NCBI GenBank assembly: GCA_051453625.1
Contig: JBOZIK010000001.1
Location: 12,177,383-12,241,382, forward strand
DNA length: 64,000 bases
DNA from: Welwitschia mirabilis
Lineage: Eukaryota; Gnetophyta; Gnetopsida; Welwitschiales
Reading direction: 5' to 3'
Position numbers and translations under genes: made by a program. Of this stretch, positions 11,205-24,649 are shown one piece after another. The notes beneath the pieces are model-generated. The model ran no database searches. It was not told the origin of the DNA and saw nothing but the letters and a program-made list of their open reading frames with translations. Position 1 is the first letter of the stretch. Each line of letters begins with the position of its first letter.

Positions 11205-12288
11205 TGTTGCGCTACCAATTTATGCATATTTGATAAGGTATTTCAAGTTGTTTCATAAGTAAATAGATAGGTAAATGCTTTATTTTTATAATAATAGAGA
11301 GCTAGGATGAAAAGGATGGAAATATGCAATCTCCGTGATAATTTATAGCATTCTGAATAAATATGAACACTTTGTATTTCTAAAAATTTTTGTAAACATT
11401 GAGGCTAATGCAATAACTAAAGAATTATTGAAGGCCATTGTTAATTTCATCATTCGAACAACTATATGGATGATTGTGCCAATTGGATACTAACTGAAAT
11501 CTATCTGGTAGCTAATGTGGATTAATTATGAGATGGCACCATCTCCTCTGTTATTTGGACGACCAGCTGAATGACACTGTTATAATGTTTATACTAAACA
11601 TTCACTAAACTTCCATCACTTGTATTTCTTTTTTCCTTTACATGGTCATTATAGTTTACCCATACCTTTCTATCTTTATTGTTATGTGCTTGAGTCAATA
11701 AATAGAGATATTACCCTTGACTCCTACTTGTCTTTATTTGCATCTAAAATTATTATGATAGAAGATCAAAGGGCCAGAGATCCATCCTATAGTTTGAGAG
11801 AGATGTTTCCTTATTGTTGGATGGTGTTTTCTCCATTAAGGTATAGCTACTTTATAACATGGATGTTGTTCAATCCTTAATACAAAAAATTTCCTCTTTA
11901 TGCTTCAATATGTGATCCTTTCTTACCCTCATAGCTTATGTTGCTTTTGATCCGGTGACAGTTTCTGTAGTGACATAGGTTATGAATGCAACCTTTGTCA
12001 AGGTCATGCTAAGTTAGTTTAGGTTAAGTGCATTGCTTTTTCCTTTTCCTAGATTAGCTTTGCACAAGTTTATTTTATTTTACTTTCATACATTACAAGT
12101 GATTTCTGTAGATTAAGATACAAGTATTTCTTTGAAAAGCAACTCTCTTATTTCCTACTTTGGCCTTTGACAGATTACAACATTTGAGTTAAATTCTATC
12201 TATATTAGTGTGTTGTGTTTGTGCATTATTATTTGTGATTAACAAAATTCTACTCAAGATGTAAATGTTGCAAATACGCATCGCAACA
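11205..12288 (+). repeat. 3' LTR of element 1 (family X), 1084 bp
   Basis: The segment begins TGTTGCG and ends CGCAACA, a perfect 7-bp terminal inverted repeat of TG...CA type, and a polypurine tract abuts its left end. Its 3' part (about 11930-12288) is homologous to 45722-46302. The open frame at 11620-11880 lies inside the LTR and is not kept elsewhere. The paired 5' LTR is outside the window, so the target-site duplication cannot be checked. Confidence 0.8.
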
Positions 12289-15200
12289 AAATCCTATTAT
12301 AATAAGAACATCCTTAGTAGACTTTTTAAAGCTAATAAAGTTTTCATACTGTATGGTTTAAGACCTTCCAAATTTCTTGGAAAACTTGTATTTAAGTATA
12401 CTAGATCTTTTCAAGTTTTATAATTATTTTTTCATGATGCTATCAATATTTTGAGTCTCAAGGATAACTTTCTTTCAAATTCAATGTCCAAAGGCTTACA
12501 TGTTTTCATAAAACTATCCTTATTTCCCATAAATTTGACATTATTTTCTTGACATAGAAATATATGCAATAAATAAAAAAGAAAAGAAAAATAAAAAAAG
12601 AAAGTTAAAAAAAAGGAAAATAAAAAATGTGAGGTGTATTTCCATGAATAGTACACACTATTTATGTATAATATCTTCATGATTTCCACTCATACCATGG
12701 AAATGATACACATTATATTTTAAAGATCTCCATTTCTATGAGAAAGATATGCTAGAAACCTCCATGTAATAGATATCTTAGTTTGAGAATAAAAAAATAG
12801 AAAAAGGAAAAGGAAAATCAAAAATAAAAAAAGGGAAAAAAGAAAAAAGAAGAAGAAAAAGTAAATCTATTCATACAAATAGGATAAGATAATTCATATA
12901 ACTAAGACTTTCATGGTGCACATTTCTACTATGAGAAAGAAAATTTTATATGTGAAAAACCCCCATTTATGTGGGGAAGATGCACATTATATAGATGAAA
13001 GATATGTTAATATGTCTCAACTAGGTACTACTTGTAAAAAATGTCCATCTATGTGGGGAAGGTGCACATTATATAGATGAAAGACATGTTGATATGTCTC
13101 TACTAGCATGGGATTGTATAGATTTTATTACTTCTAAAAAATCAAAACCTATGTAATCATCATCTATCATGGAAGATGACCAAATGGCATATGGACATAT
13201 AGATATTTACATCTTGATGAGTTTAGTTTAAGTTATAGGTGAAAATATTTTATATCACCAAATTCATATTTTGTTTTGTTGTAGATCTACTACATGAGAT
13301 AGATTCATAATTCATATCTGATGACCTATTTGATAAATAAACAAGTTTTTATATACACATATTACGGTTGGATGTGAGATTAAGAGAACCTCTTTCCTTT
13401 GCAAAAAACTTCCTTTAACTATGTGATGGACCTATAAGGATAAATAGATCAAATAACAGAAATACACTGTAATGCATATATACAAAGAATCAGATTAAAG
13501 CTTATCATAATAATGTGTAAAGTATTTGTCAATATAAATTACTAGAATATAAATATATTATAATTTCATTTATTTAATTGACTTACCATCCTATTTTATT
13601 TATTTTATATTTTAGTATAATAAAACCTATTGCTTAATGGGAGAATGCAATTTGAAGCTATACCTTATTTACAGTATCATGACTAATGTACTTTGATAGT
13701 TTGAACTGGATTCATGAAGCTAGGTATGAGATATTCTTAATTAATATGTTTATCCTTTAAATTATATGAATAATTATAAGTTAACAAACTAGATAAGTCC
13801 AAGTTATAAAGGAAATGCATAATGTCAAAATCTCAACTTATTTTCCTAGCCATTTCCTCAAGTTCAAACTTATATTTTGAAAACTCAAATCCTAATGCAA
13901 AGTAAAGTCTTAGTTTAAAAAAAAGATACTAAAAAACATACATTTAATTTTTAATCTCTTAAATCCCAATAATTCATTTTAAAAATTGAATTAATAACTA
14001 AGATTTATTCTCTCATCTATAAGAACCAACCATAAACCATCATTATTTATGATATCTACCCATTTCACTACCAAGTCCTTACTACTCTAAGCTCATGCAT
14101 ACCTTGCCTAGTTACTTTCAAGAACTTTCAATAGTGCTACTATTAGATCCACTAGCCTTCCCATATTTTTATGCCTATAGTCAATGTCACTCCTCTTAAA
14201 TTTGATTCCTCTCAGTTCTATACCTTATTAAATCTTATTGATTCATGCTTATGAATTTCCATTAATGTAGATACACATTTTTATTTTATTTTTCTCTACT
14301 AAAGACATTATGCTATGTCGCCCAAAGATTTCATTGTGAAAGATGCATCTAGATAGTTCTTATAGTAGTATACTATTGTATATACTGAGAATATGATGAA
14401 TGAGGATGAGAAATAATCACAAGGAAGTAATTCATATGTTTATTTAGATCCAAAAGAGCCTTACCTATAAGGAGAAGAGGAACTTTACCTCAAAGGAAAG
14501 TAGAAACTCTCCCCCTAGGAGATCCTCTTCCATTTTATGTGTACTTTCTTCCATTCTCTCTCCCTTCTTTTTATATTCTTGTTCTCTACTTCATATTAAT
14601 ACTTCCTTCATGCTAAATTAGAGTAATATGTGTGTTTTTCTTTCTTTGTTATATGACTTTATGTAATATTTTCTAACATTATTTAGACATTGGGAATAAT
14701 GTGTAAATTTATTAGAGGAGGGTGGAATGAAAAGAACCATTGTCTAGAATTTTCTTGAAAATACATTGAATTGTGCATGAAATCATACATTTTCTTTACT
14801 TAAAAATTTTAGAAAATTAAAAGATTACAAAGGGAATGATATTTTTAAGATGAAAATCTATTTCCAAACTCATAAATTTATGACAAAAACTAAATTTTCT
14901 AATATCTGAAGTATATATGAATATTAACCAACGGCTTTAAGCTCATTTACATGATTTTAAATATAAATATGATATATGAAATTTTTAAATTTTTAAATCA
15001 CCTTTATAACATTTCATTATTTAAGATTTGCTAAGAAACTAGCCAATGACTAGTTGGGGTATGTATTTACAATTGAAGTTTTACATGTTTATCTTTTGAA
15101 CTGTAGTAAATTAATTTTCTTTATGGCTATAAATATCATATTTGTAATTAAATTATTATTAATTATGTTTCATCTATTAGTTTGTAAAATAACTTTTGGT

Positions 15201-16429
15201 ATTTTGGTTATAGATCATCCTGAGCTACTCAGAAACTTAATAGGTTAAAAGAACCATTACTGCCATTTAAACCATTGGCACTATCAACATTTTAAGGCCA
15301 ATTAGATCTTGTAAAAAATGGAGGAGTAAACAAATGATAATTTAATATATTAAATTTATATCCTAATGCTAAGGAGATCCATCATTACCCATATATTAGT
15401 AACAAAGGCATACCAATGAATATCTTTAACCCTAAAAAAGGATATAAAGGAAAATCTTTCATCCATATTTTAATTAATGTATCATCCACTTGGAAGTCTA
15501 CCATCATTGTAGCATTGTTCTTCATTCATTCATTATAACTCAACCATTTTAGATCTAAAGTTCCAATGGCTATAATAAGGAATTATCTCATTATGAGGTT
15601 GTAAATCTCTCTTCTCCTCCTTAAGTATGATGAAATGACTGAATCATGAGGCATTTTTCATGATATGCCCTGGATCTTAATCTATGTTGTCTTACATTCT
15701 CCACAATTTCACATCATTGGCGAATGCATTTTGATCTATGGTTGGACTTTTTAATCTTTCATTTTTTTTCAAATACTTTTCCATCTCTAATTTAATTAGG
15801 GTTAATCAAAATGTAATAGTACATTTTGAATGCTTTTTTATATTTCCTTCTTAAATCTATTTCTTTTATGCTTTGTTGGGGTTTAGATAGATATGTTAGT
15901 TTATGATATCTTTCATGCTATCTTAGTGTTTTTCACATTTCATTGTAAGATGTAACATTTCTAAAACTTATACTTTCATTACATTTAGAATCTGCAATGA
16001 ATAATTTATTGTCTATCTATGAATCTAAGTTGTACTTAGTGTAACATATCAGACTTTCCTATGGTTTTCTCAATAGATTATCTTATGAATAGTTTTTTCT
16101 TATTCATAGGAGGAGATATTTATTTTAGTGAATTTACTTTACACACTTTCTAAATCTCTTTTCTACTTAATATATTGTTGAAATCTTTCCTTAATTCTTG
16201 TAAGATTAAAAGTACCTTTATAGTTCTAATTAGAAAAAGATAACTAGAGTCAATTATACTACAATAAAATGCATTAATTCCTTTATTTAAAAATACTACT
16301 TATAACTTAATAGCTAGGATGAATATTCCACAAATCATAATCTATTACAGATTTTAAAGTGTAGCAATCAACCACCATAATGTTAGCTTTCTTTTTCTGT
16401 ATAACATGTATATGGAACTATTATTCTAG
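12289..16429. other. Unassigned AT-rich region
   Basis: I see no confident gene. It holds purine-rich low-complexity DNA (about 12565-12625 and 12785-12865) and a short tandem duplication at 12964-13106. The stretch 15460-15760, read on the minus strand, has a faint integrase-like look, but the signal is too weak to call. Confidence 0.5.
12964..13106. repeat. Two-copy tandem repeat, period 82
   Basis: A unit starting CAT(T/C)TATGTGGGGAA occurs at 12964 and again at 13046. Each copy spans 61 bases to CTAG with only a few substitutions, separated by about 21 bases. No coding role is visible. Confidence 0.75.
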
Positions 16430-17560
16430 CATCAAACATTTTTCTATCCTTTGATTTATTATTAACTTTCTAAGTTAAAAATGAATGTTATTAGGATCAC
16501 TATGCACATATATCTTAAACCCATAGATATAATGACAAAATTTCTTCAAAGATAAAACCATGATGACAAGATTTTTTAATGTGGTGTTATAGATGATTTT
16601 AATTTCTATTAATGTCTTACTTGTATAATAGATTTAATAAAAATGGTTATCGTCATCTTGCTATGTGAAAACTACCCCAAGCATGTAATTAGAAGTATAT
16701 TTTATAATATGAATGGTCTCCATCAATTAGGCCATTGTAAAACATGAGTAGGCCTTAAAATATATTCAATATCATATATGTCCTTGCACACTCCTCCTTC
16801 TAATAATTATCTCTAGTAAATTCTAGTAATATTTCATCTGTCCTTATGTAGTTCTCAATAAATCACTAGGAGGACAGTATATAATACAGGAATGATCTAA
16901 TTCCTTTTATGCTTATGTATATTTTTGGTAATTAATCAAAGCTTTAATTTTTTGATGGTCTATTTCAATTTAATCCTTATACACTTAATGTCCAAGCATA
17001 ATATCTTCTATCACCATGGTATGGCTCTTCATCTAATTTATCTTAAGATTAACCTCTATGAATTTATTTAATTGGTATTTCATGTTTTTCAAAGTGATGT
17101 TAAAGATCACATATATAGAACTCATACATAAATACCTTTATTGAGTTCATATCTTATACTAAATTATGACTAATACCAATTTCTATAAAATAGTGGGATT
17201 ACTATACAAACCAAAGGGACATTTAGTTGTATGTAGATTCTCCACATGGAAAACCTATCTTTGTTTTACTTTCATTTTTCTTCATATTGTAAATCAAATA
17301 TAGGTTTTGAAGTCGCCTAAGAAAATATAATATCTAAGTGAAAAATGATCCTTAAAATTGATTATTTTTTGAGCTTTATAGTCCACATACATTCATCACT
17401 AGCTTGTTTCTTTATAAGGTGTTGTAATAATAGAACTAATTCATTTGCTAGTATGAATCACATAAATAATATTTGTCATGAAAATCCATAATATTTTACC
17501 TCTAAAAATGTCCATCGACTTTAGAATCAATCTTTAATTAGTCCTCTTATAGGTTTAATA
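16430..17560 (-). pseudogene. Ty3/gypsy RT and RNase H relic
   Basis: Read right to left, the minus strand shows an RT core followed by RNase H. MYVDYKAQ (about 17393-17370) corresponds to the CxDYRxLN region. KCPFGLYSNPT (about 17223-17191) is the MPFGLxNxPxTF palm motif. MLGH is at the usual place before the thumb helix (KIKALINY). RNase H follows with LKKFCHYIYGFKIYVHSD (about 16560-16505) and a RIEK segment. Stops and frame changes are frequent and the catalytic DD box is lost or unreadable. The surrounding region also lacks a readable integrase. Domain order and motif matches make the Ty3/gypsy assignment good; the lineage is not determined. Confidence 0.68.
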
Positions 17561-17749
17561 TCTAGGTAGGTGTAGCTCCTGTAATAGAAATATGAGATGT
17601 CAAACCTTATCAAGTTCTCATATAATCATAAGTAATCCAATTTATTTTGCATTAACAATTTTTAAACATTCTCTGTTGTGTCCCTTATAAGTTTTAATTT
17701 ATGATGACTAGCTTGCCATCATTAAGGAAAAAGTATTACAAACCACTAA

Positions 17750-18440
17750 TGTAAAGTGGTATAATAAAATCCCTTAGATTTAGTTTAAAAAGTGTTAAAC
17801 TAGAAATAGAACAACAGTATTGGAAGCAACTAATAAATAGAATTTCTATTAGTAAGAAATATTACATAGAATACAAGATTAATATTTACTCAAATATGAG
17901 CTTCTTAGAAACAATATTCCATCACAAGATTTCAACTCCAAATGAAAAACCCTTTGAACAACAGATGTAACTATGCACTTCTCCCTACAATTTCTAGGTC
18001 ATGAGGTAACCCGTTACAAACTTAATAGATCTAATCTAGGCCTATGTAAACATTCTAACTTAAAATTTAATGTTTACAAGGCTTGATTCTTTAAAATTAC
18101 CTAAAAATTCCTTAACTAATTTGGGCATGATGTTATCATTTTTCAGAGAAATTCAGAAAATACCTATAATTTTAAAGTTGAGAAAGAACTTGATATGTCA
18201 CAACTAGTTATGGTGAGAAATTCCACTATTTGACCCTTAAAATAGGTTCCACAAACTTATGTACATATAAAAGTAGATTTATATATGAAGCCCAAACTTT
18301 CTACTTGAAAAATACAACTTGAAATCTTATGAATCTAAACTAAAATATTAATAAATCTAGCCTCTAATGATTGTAATTAGTCATTTTATTCTTAGAAATA
18401 ATTTTCTTGCATAATCCTTTCCTACGTAAAGGTGGACTGC
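17750..18440. repeat. 0.7-kb direct repeat, left copy (candidate LTR)
   Basis: This block aligns with 18790-19465: both contain a TTGGAAG(C/A)AA start region, a CA-rich middle and a C(T)TCTAATGA end region, at clearly diverged identity. Two copies separated by about 0.35 kb next to a minus-strand RT suggest LTRs of a degraded minus-strand element. The terminal dinucleotides cannot be fixed. Confidence 0.5.
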
Positions 18441-18789
18441 CACATGAGCAATATTATTGTATCTTGTCCAATTTGCAAATAATATTTTTCTTCATAGTAA
18501 ATACCAAGAAGAGCTCTTTCATATTGGTAGAACTAGTCTTCGAGAGATTTTTATGATATTTCTCTTTTCTTTAGAGTAGTTCTTCCACCTTCTCTTTCAA
18601 AATTACTTTTCCCTTTGAAGCGTAATCCACATCTCACTATTTTACATAAGAATTTGCATTGTGTATGGAAAATTTTTCATGGCTTCCTCTTCTTTCACCA
18701 ACCTCTTCTACAAATGGATTATTGTAGGTTAATTTATAACTATCTTTTCTACAAATTTAACACAACAAACAAGCCAACAGAATGCTATT

Positions 18790-19465
18790 GTAGTAGCTCT
18801 ATTACCAAAACATTATACAATCATACAATGAAAGGATCAGATCTAACTTAGGGAATGTAAAAACTAAAATACAATAATAATATTGGAAGAAATCAAAGAA
18901 TAAGATTCCTTTTAATAAATAATACATATAATACAAGCTTATAATATTTTCTTAAGCATGAACTCCTGGAAACACTCTTTCCTTACAAGATTTTATTTTT
19001 AAATGAGAAATCCTATTAGCATGAGATGCAACTGCCCGTTACTTCCTCCAATTTATAGGTTATGAAGAAGACTATTAAAAAGTTAGCAAATATAATTTAG
19101 AAATATTATAATATTCTAACTTTAAGACCTAACAATTATAAGATTCCATTTTTTAAAAAAAATACTAAAAATGCCTTTACCAATTTAAACATAACTTCAC
19201 CATTTCTTACTTAATTTTAGAAAATGTCTTATTATTTTGAAGATGAGTAAGAGTGTGATGTCTTATAATTAGTTGAATCATAAAATTCCATTATTTAATG
19301 CATAAAATACATCCCACAATCTTGGTTATACATAAACACAAATTCATATTTTAAGCTTAAATTTCTAGCATGAAAAATAAACTTGAGACATTACAAATTG
19401 AAACTTTTGAGCTTAATAAATATTAATCTCTAATGAATTTAATTATTTAATTTATTTTTCTAAAG
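18790..19465. repeat. 0.7-kb direct repeat, right copy (candidate LTR)
   Basis: Partner of 17750-18440. At its left edge lies a primer-binding-site-like word in minus orientation, so this copy would be the 5' LTR if the interpretation holds. Confidence 0.45.
18796..18807 (-). promoter_or_regulatory. Possible primer-binding site (initiator Met tRNA type)
   Basis: The minus strand reads TGGTAATAGAGC, matching the common plant PBS TGGTATCAGAGC at 10 of 12 positions. It lies directly inside the edge of the right 0.7-kb repeat, where a PBS belongs. A 10/12 match can occur by chance in AT-rich DNA. Confidence 0.35.
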
Positions 19466-22400
19466 GATGATCTTTCATCTACAGCTAGGAACTAGTTTGA
19501 GCTCTATCATCATCTTTGGTATTAATTTCAACAATAGTAAGTGTCTTCATTGATTTACTTCTATGACATGTTTTTATCATATGTTCACTACATTTAAGTA
19601 AATAGTAATTAATTCCCTTACTGACGATCAATTTAGGTAATAAAAGATACCATCTACCCATTTTTCCATCCATAAAATACAAACATCAAGTACCCATAAT
19701 GTTGGAAAACTCTTTATCATGTTTAGTTCTTCCTAATCTGTCCCCTTAAAACTCCCTATAGCATAAAGCTTATAACTCTTTACATTTTTATGTGAGAATG
19801 ATAGTTTGATAAATAATACATCTTTGTGAGGATTTATCCCCTCACCCAACTCTATATATACCTTAAGATATCACTTATAAATCTTTATTTTTCCATCTGT
19901 AATGCTTATTTAAATCCTTTCTAAGAAAATTAGTTGTTATACCTCTAATTTTGTCATATCCAATACCTATAAATCAACTACATGTTTTCATCTACTTGTA
20001 GTGGTAATAGCATTACTGGTCTTATATCTAAAAGTGGAGCAAGATCTATCAACTAATAATAAGAGAATTATTGATTCTACAAATGGCCCCAACTAAAGTG
20101 TTTATACGATCTATAAGACGTGAGGTTTATCAAATATCCAAAATTACATAGTTCATTGACCATAGGTTATTCTTGGTCTTCACATCAATGATGGATTTTC
20201 CAAGATAACTTCTCTTTTGTGATAGATTACTTTGAATCATATTATTCACAATAGTCATCATGAATGTCTTTTTTATACAATGAAATAACCAAAAGTGAGG
20301 TTTTCTAAATCATTTTCCTTAAAGTCATGGGAACATAAGGATCCATTATCATTTCCTCAATGTTCCTCTTCTTCTAATTTCCTATCATAAAAAGGGTGTC
20401 TTATAGTTGCACAGAAATATTCATTAGCATTAGAGTAATTGCAATAATGGGGAAAAGGGCTTACTTGATCAATATCTTCAATTAATGATACATAAATTAT
20501 GTCAAATTGCTATTGAGTTTGCAGAGGTATCTTAAGTTGAATTCTTAGTTGTTCTTATGGAGGAGCCTACTAAGCACTTGAAGAAGTTTAATTACACAAG
20601 TATTGAGAAAGTTGTAGATACATATACACTTGGCTATTCAAAAGTTAGATCCTAAAAGGAACTAAATTAGATGTGGTTGAGGAAAATAGGGTTTTTAAGA
20701 TGGATATGATACTAATGCCTAAAATCTTAAATAATAGTATTGCTACACAACTTAATAACCACATGAGTCTTCAGATGGTAAAGGATAATGTGGAAAATAT
20801 AGTAATGAGGGGCACTATGATGGTAGTTGGCTCTCCTACTATCTATAAGTGCTAGCTAATATGGATTGGTAATCCAAGGATAATAAGGAGAGCAAAGGTA
20901 AGATACTCTTAAGCCTCCTTATTTCTTGCATATTTTAAGGTTAAGACCATGAGGTCTAAACCTGTTATATGATTAAAGTAAAAACTTAATTTTTAAAATA
21001 AGGATATCATGCTCTAATACTTCACAAAAATAAATGTGTACTTAAAATGATAATTCAACTTAAGTATAAAAACTTCAAATTGCATCATAAAGAAATCCCT
21101 TAGGTTGAATTGCAAATAGTGGAAGCACACGAGTGTTAAACTGATGGAACACTTGACATGAATCATATGGAAATATTACAATTTTCTTATCAAAATATCA
21201 CTTCATATGATAAAACAACTATTTCTCTTAAGTGATATATAACTAATTCAACACACATAACAAAATAATCATGAAAAATTACATGTGTAAAAGCATAATT
21301 TCACAATAAGTGAAAAGGGAAATATAATTAAATAAGAAGAAGTAATCTTTTATGAACATTCATAAGCTTCTAAAGGTTATTTATAATTTACATGAATAAG
21401 CAAAGGAGTTTAAACATCCAAATTTACCTAAGTCATTTCATATGTAAAAATAATCTTCCTTGAAAAGTTGACTTTTTAATTCATATTACATGGATGTAAG
21501 TAGATAATTCAGATGTCCTAATCCATTCTATGTAAAATTTACATCAATTTAAAATCAAAATATAACACTTGTACATCTAGATTTTTCAAATTAACTAGGC
21601 AAACCATTTGTAAAAATAAGATTGTCCCTAAATTGCAATACATTTGACTTGAAAGATAACTCTTTACTAAGCACAAAATGAATTATAAAAGCATTGAAAC
21701 ATCAAAATCGGAGTTTAAATCAATAGAAAATTAATAAAAACAAACATAAGAACATTCGTTAAATCAAAGTAATCCTAGTTAATTTCAAGTTGTTTTGACT
21801 AATAAAACGAGAACAAATGAAGAAAGAGAAAAGGGAGAGAGAGAATTTAGAGAAATAAACTTAAAAAAATTTCAAAACCCTCAAAATACCTAGAATATTC
21901 CATAAAACAAGTTTCTAAAACTAAATATTCAAAATTAAGTAGAATCGATTGCAACCGTGAAAAAAAAATAGTTTGTCTAGAAAAACTGTAAAAAATTTAT
22001 AGTCAATCCTATTTTGACAAAGAATATTTAGCAAAATATAAAACTTTAGAAAACTTGGATTTCATATTATAAATGTACTTAAAAACTACTATAAGAGAGA
22101 ATCTTGAGTTTCAGAAAACCCATTAAAAATGTCTAAGAAAATCACTATGAAAAATTAAAAAAATAAGATTTGATAGTTCAGAACTTTTTCAAAGTAAAAC
22201 TATAACTAAGAATGAAAATGATGAAACTAGGATTTTAGAGGCTAAATTTGGGTTCTTTCACTTTGATAACTAATGTTTCTAAATGATGAAAAGAATCTAC
22301 TAATAAACTTTTAGAACCATTGGAGCTGTAGAGAAAATGTTATGATCGAAACAAGCTCTAAAATTAACTATTTTACTTTGATTTTGAGAAAAGAGAAAGA

Positions 22401-23438
22401 AGAGAGAAGAATTATTGCAAGAAAGAATAATTTTAGTTTCATAAAATAATAAATAACATATTTTCAGACCATTCTACTACTATTGGAGAGGAGAGAATAT
22501 AAATTTACAATTAGTTACCTTAGAAGAAAAGTGAAATCATGAAAAATGTACTAGAAAATGATGGAGGGAAGAAGAGAGAATAAAACCAAAACACATGAAT
22601 TTTTTAAAAAAAATAATAACCAAATATGCTAAGAACTTAGATTTCTACAAAGGGTACTAATTGTTCTATTATCTAGTTAGTACTATTTATTCTACAAGCT
22701 ACAAAAGTCTAATTACATTAAAAGAAAATCATGAAAAACATGCATAAATCAAGTAATAATAAGCATGAAAAACATAGAGAAAATGAACAATTATTTTTTT
22801 AGAAGAATGCACCACCTTTTCCATTAGTCCTCCATCCAATTGCATACAAGATTTGATGCTTTCTCCTCCTCTTGTACTATTCGATCACATGCACTTCACC
22901 ACCCCTCTACTGCCCTATGGATGAATAGAAATGGGAGAAGAGATGATGTAAAATGGGGTATGAAAGGGTTTAGAAGGCTGAGAATGGTTTTGAATGATAG
23001 AAAAAGATGATAACAAGGAACATAGAAGGTTTCCAATGTTAACTTGAAAATGAAGAAAAATGAGAGCAAATGGATAGAAAATATCCTTCCAATGCTTTTA
23101 AATGGTAAATTTGGCATAAAAATGGATAATAACAAGATGATGATGGTATGGCCACTGATGGGTGTCTTCATAGGCATTCTAGAGTCAGTTACAGATTGAG
23201 GAATTGTAAAAACCACCGCTAATTTGCATGTGATTCATATCTCAATTTGTAAAACTATTACACCAATTTACTCTTAGAATAGGTGCTACAATGTCACAGG
23301 TAGTTTCATACATAACTACCAAAAATCCAAAAATAAAACCTAATTTAATTTTATCCTTTAAAACTTACAATACATGAATTTATCAATTTTGACTTGAGAA
23401 TGACTACAAATAAATAAATTATGGCTCCCAAAATGCAA
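19466..23438. other. Unassigned AT-rich region
   Basis: No gene is supported. Open frames at 19485-19682 (minus), 20673-20855 (plus) and 22896-23216 (minus) show no secure domain. Weak protease-like and zinc-knuckle-like words on the minus strand near 20050 and 19570 are in the wrong order for one element and were not called. Confidence 0.45.
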
Positions 23439-23815
23439 TTTTCCAAGGTACTAATGTTCTAAAAGGTTCTAATATTATCCAATGTCAGCATTTAGTATTA
23501 GATGAGTTAAAATTATTGCATCAGCAAGACGATGATATATGATGATGGAAAAGAATATGTGAATAATCTTTAGAGATTCTATATTGAAGTAGTCATTCGT
23601 GATCCACATTTTTACCCTCAATCTTAATCTCTTGATCACAAGCATTATAAAGATCCTTAAAATGGATCATAATGCATTATTTTAAGCTCAATGAATGCCC
23701 AATTTATGTATCCCCTGAAAAGTTCAAATACACCTTCAAATGTAGTATTAAAATCAAAAAGTAATGTAAAATATTGACTATTGATACCTTATTTTGTCTA
23801 AAATTTAGGCTTCAC
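23439..23815. repeat. Dispersed repeat, copy 1
   Basis: A segment beginning GCAATTTTCCAAGGTACTAA matches 32337-32715 over about 375 bases, including a shared GATATATGATGATGG word and a CACCCTCAATCTTAATCT-like word. It is noncoding and is probably part of an LTR or other repeat of unknown type. Confidence 0.7.
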
Positions 23816-24649
23816 TATTTGATGAGATTATTGCTAAAAAAACATCTTTCTAATTTATGTTAAAATCTTATAGAGCTTTATACACTCATAACCAAAAATA
23901 AGTTGCATAATTACATTCATAGAAAGTGCTCTAAAAAGTTTCATTTAAATTAGAAAAGGTGAAAACTACTAAACATTTCACTAGATGAAGTAGAGGAGAT
24001 CCTAATAGAAGCCTTTATTCAAGAGATATTATGGTAAACCTTTAACTTAGATAAGAATAGGTAATTTTCCATATGAAATTAAAGAGATACTTCTAATCTC
24101 TACTCTAAATTATCTACCTTTCATCAGTCACTACATCTAAGATGAAGAACATAAGAAGAACTAAATAAGTTAAAACCTTCTTAATTTTGAAAGATAATAA
24201 AAAATATCCATTAGATGATGGAACAAAATCCCATAAAGATTTTAATTATGAGTTATTAAAAGTTATACTCAAGAAATCCTTTAACTTGGAAAAATTAAAA
24301 TGCATTACCAAAGATAATCCATATAAAATTTTAAAATCTATCCGTTAAAATCAGTACCTTTAAAATAGATACAACTTAATGAAACAATGTCTCTAGAAAA
24401 TAGCCATGATGTAAACTTGGAAGATTAACATGTAAAAGGACCATTAATGAAAAAAGTCATCATGGATGAAGTTTTAAATTAGTGATGAAGAAACAATAAT
24501 GTTATATTAATTAATATATCAATAGATGGATTTTTAATGTTATTCAATTACTTTAAAAAACATGAATATGTTCTATTTTGATTTTGTGAGGATGATAATA
24601 CATTTTCAAGTAGGTCCATATTTTAGAAAAGATATAATTGACTTATTTA

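Noticed and set aside
15460-15760. Possible integrase C-terminus, minus strand
   Set aside because: The readable stretch lacks any conserved motif and shifts frame repeatedly.
19485-20085. Zinc-knuckle-like word near 19570 and protease-like LLVDRSCSTF near 20050, minus strand
   Set aside because: They occur in the wrong order for gag then protease, and each match alone is too short in AT-rich DNA.
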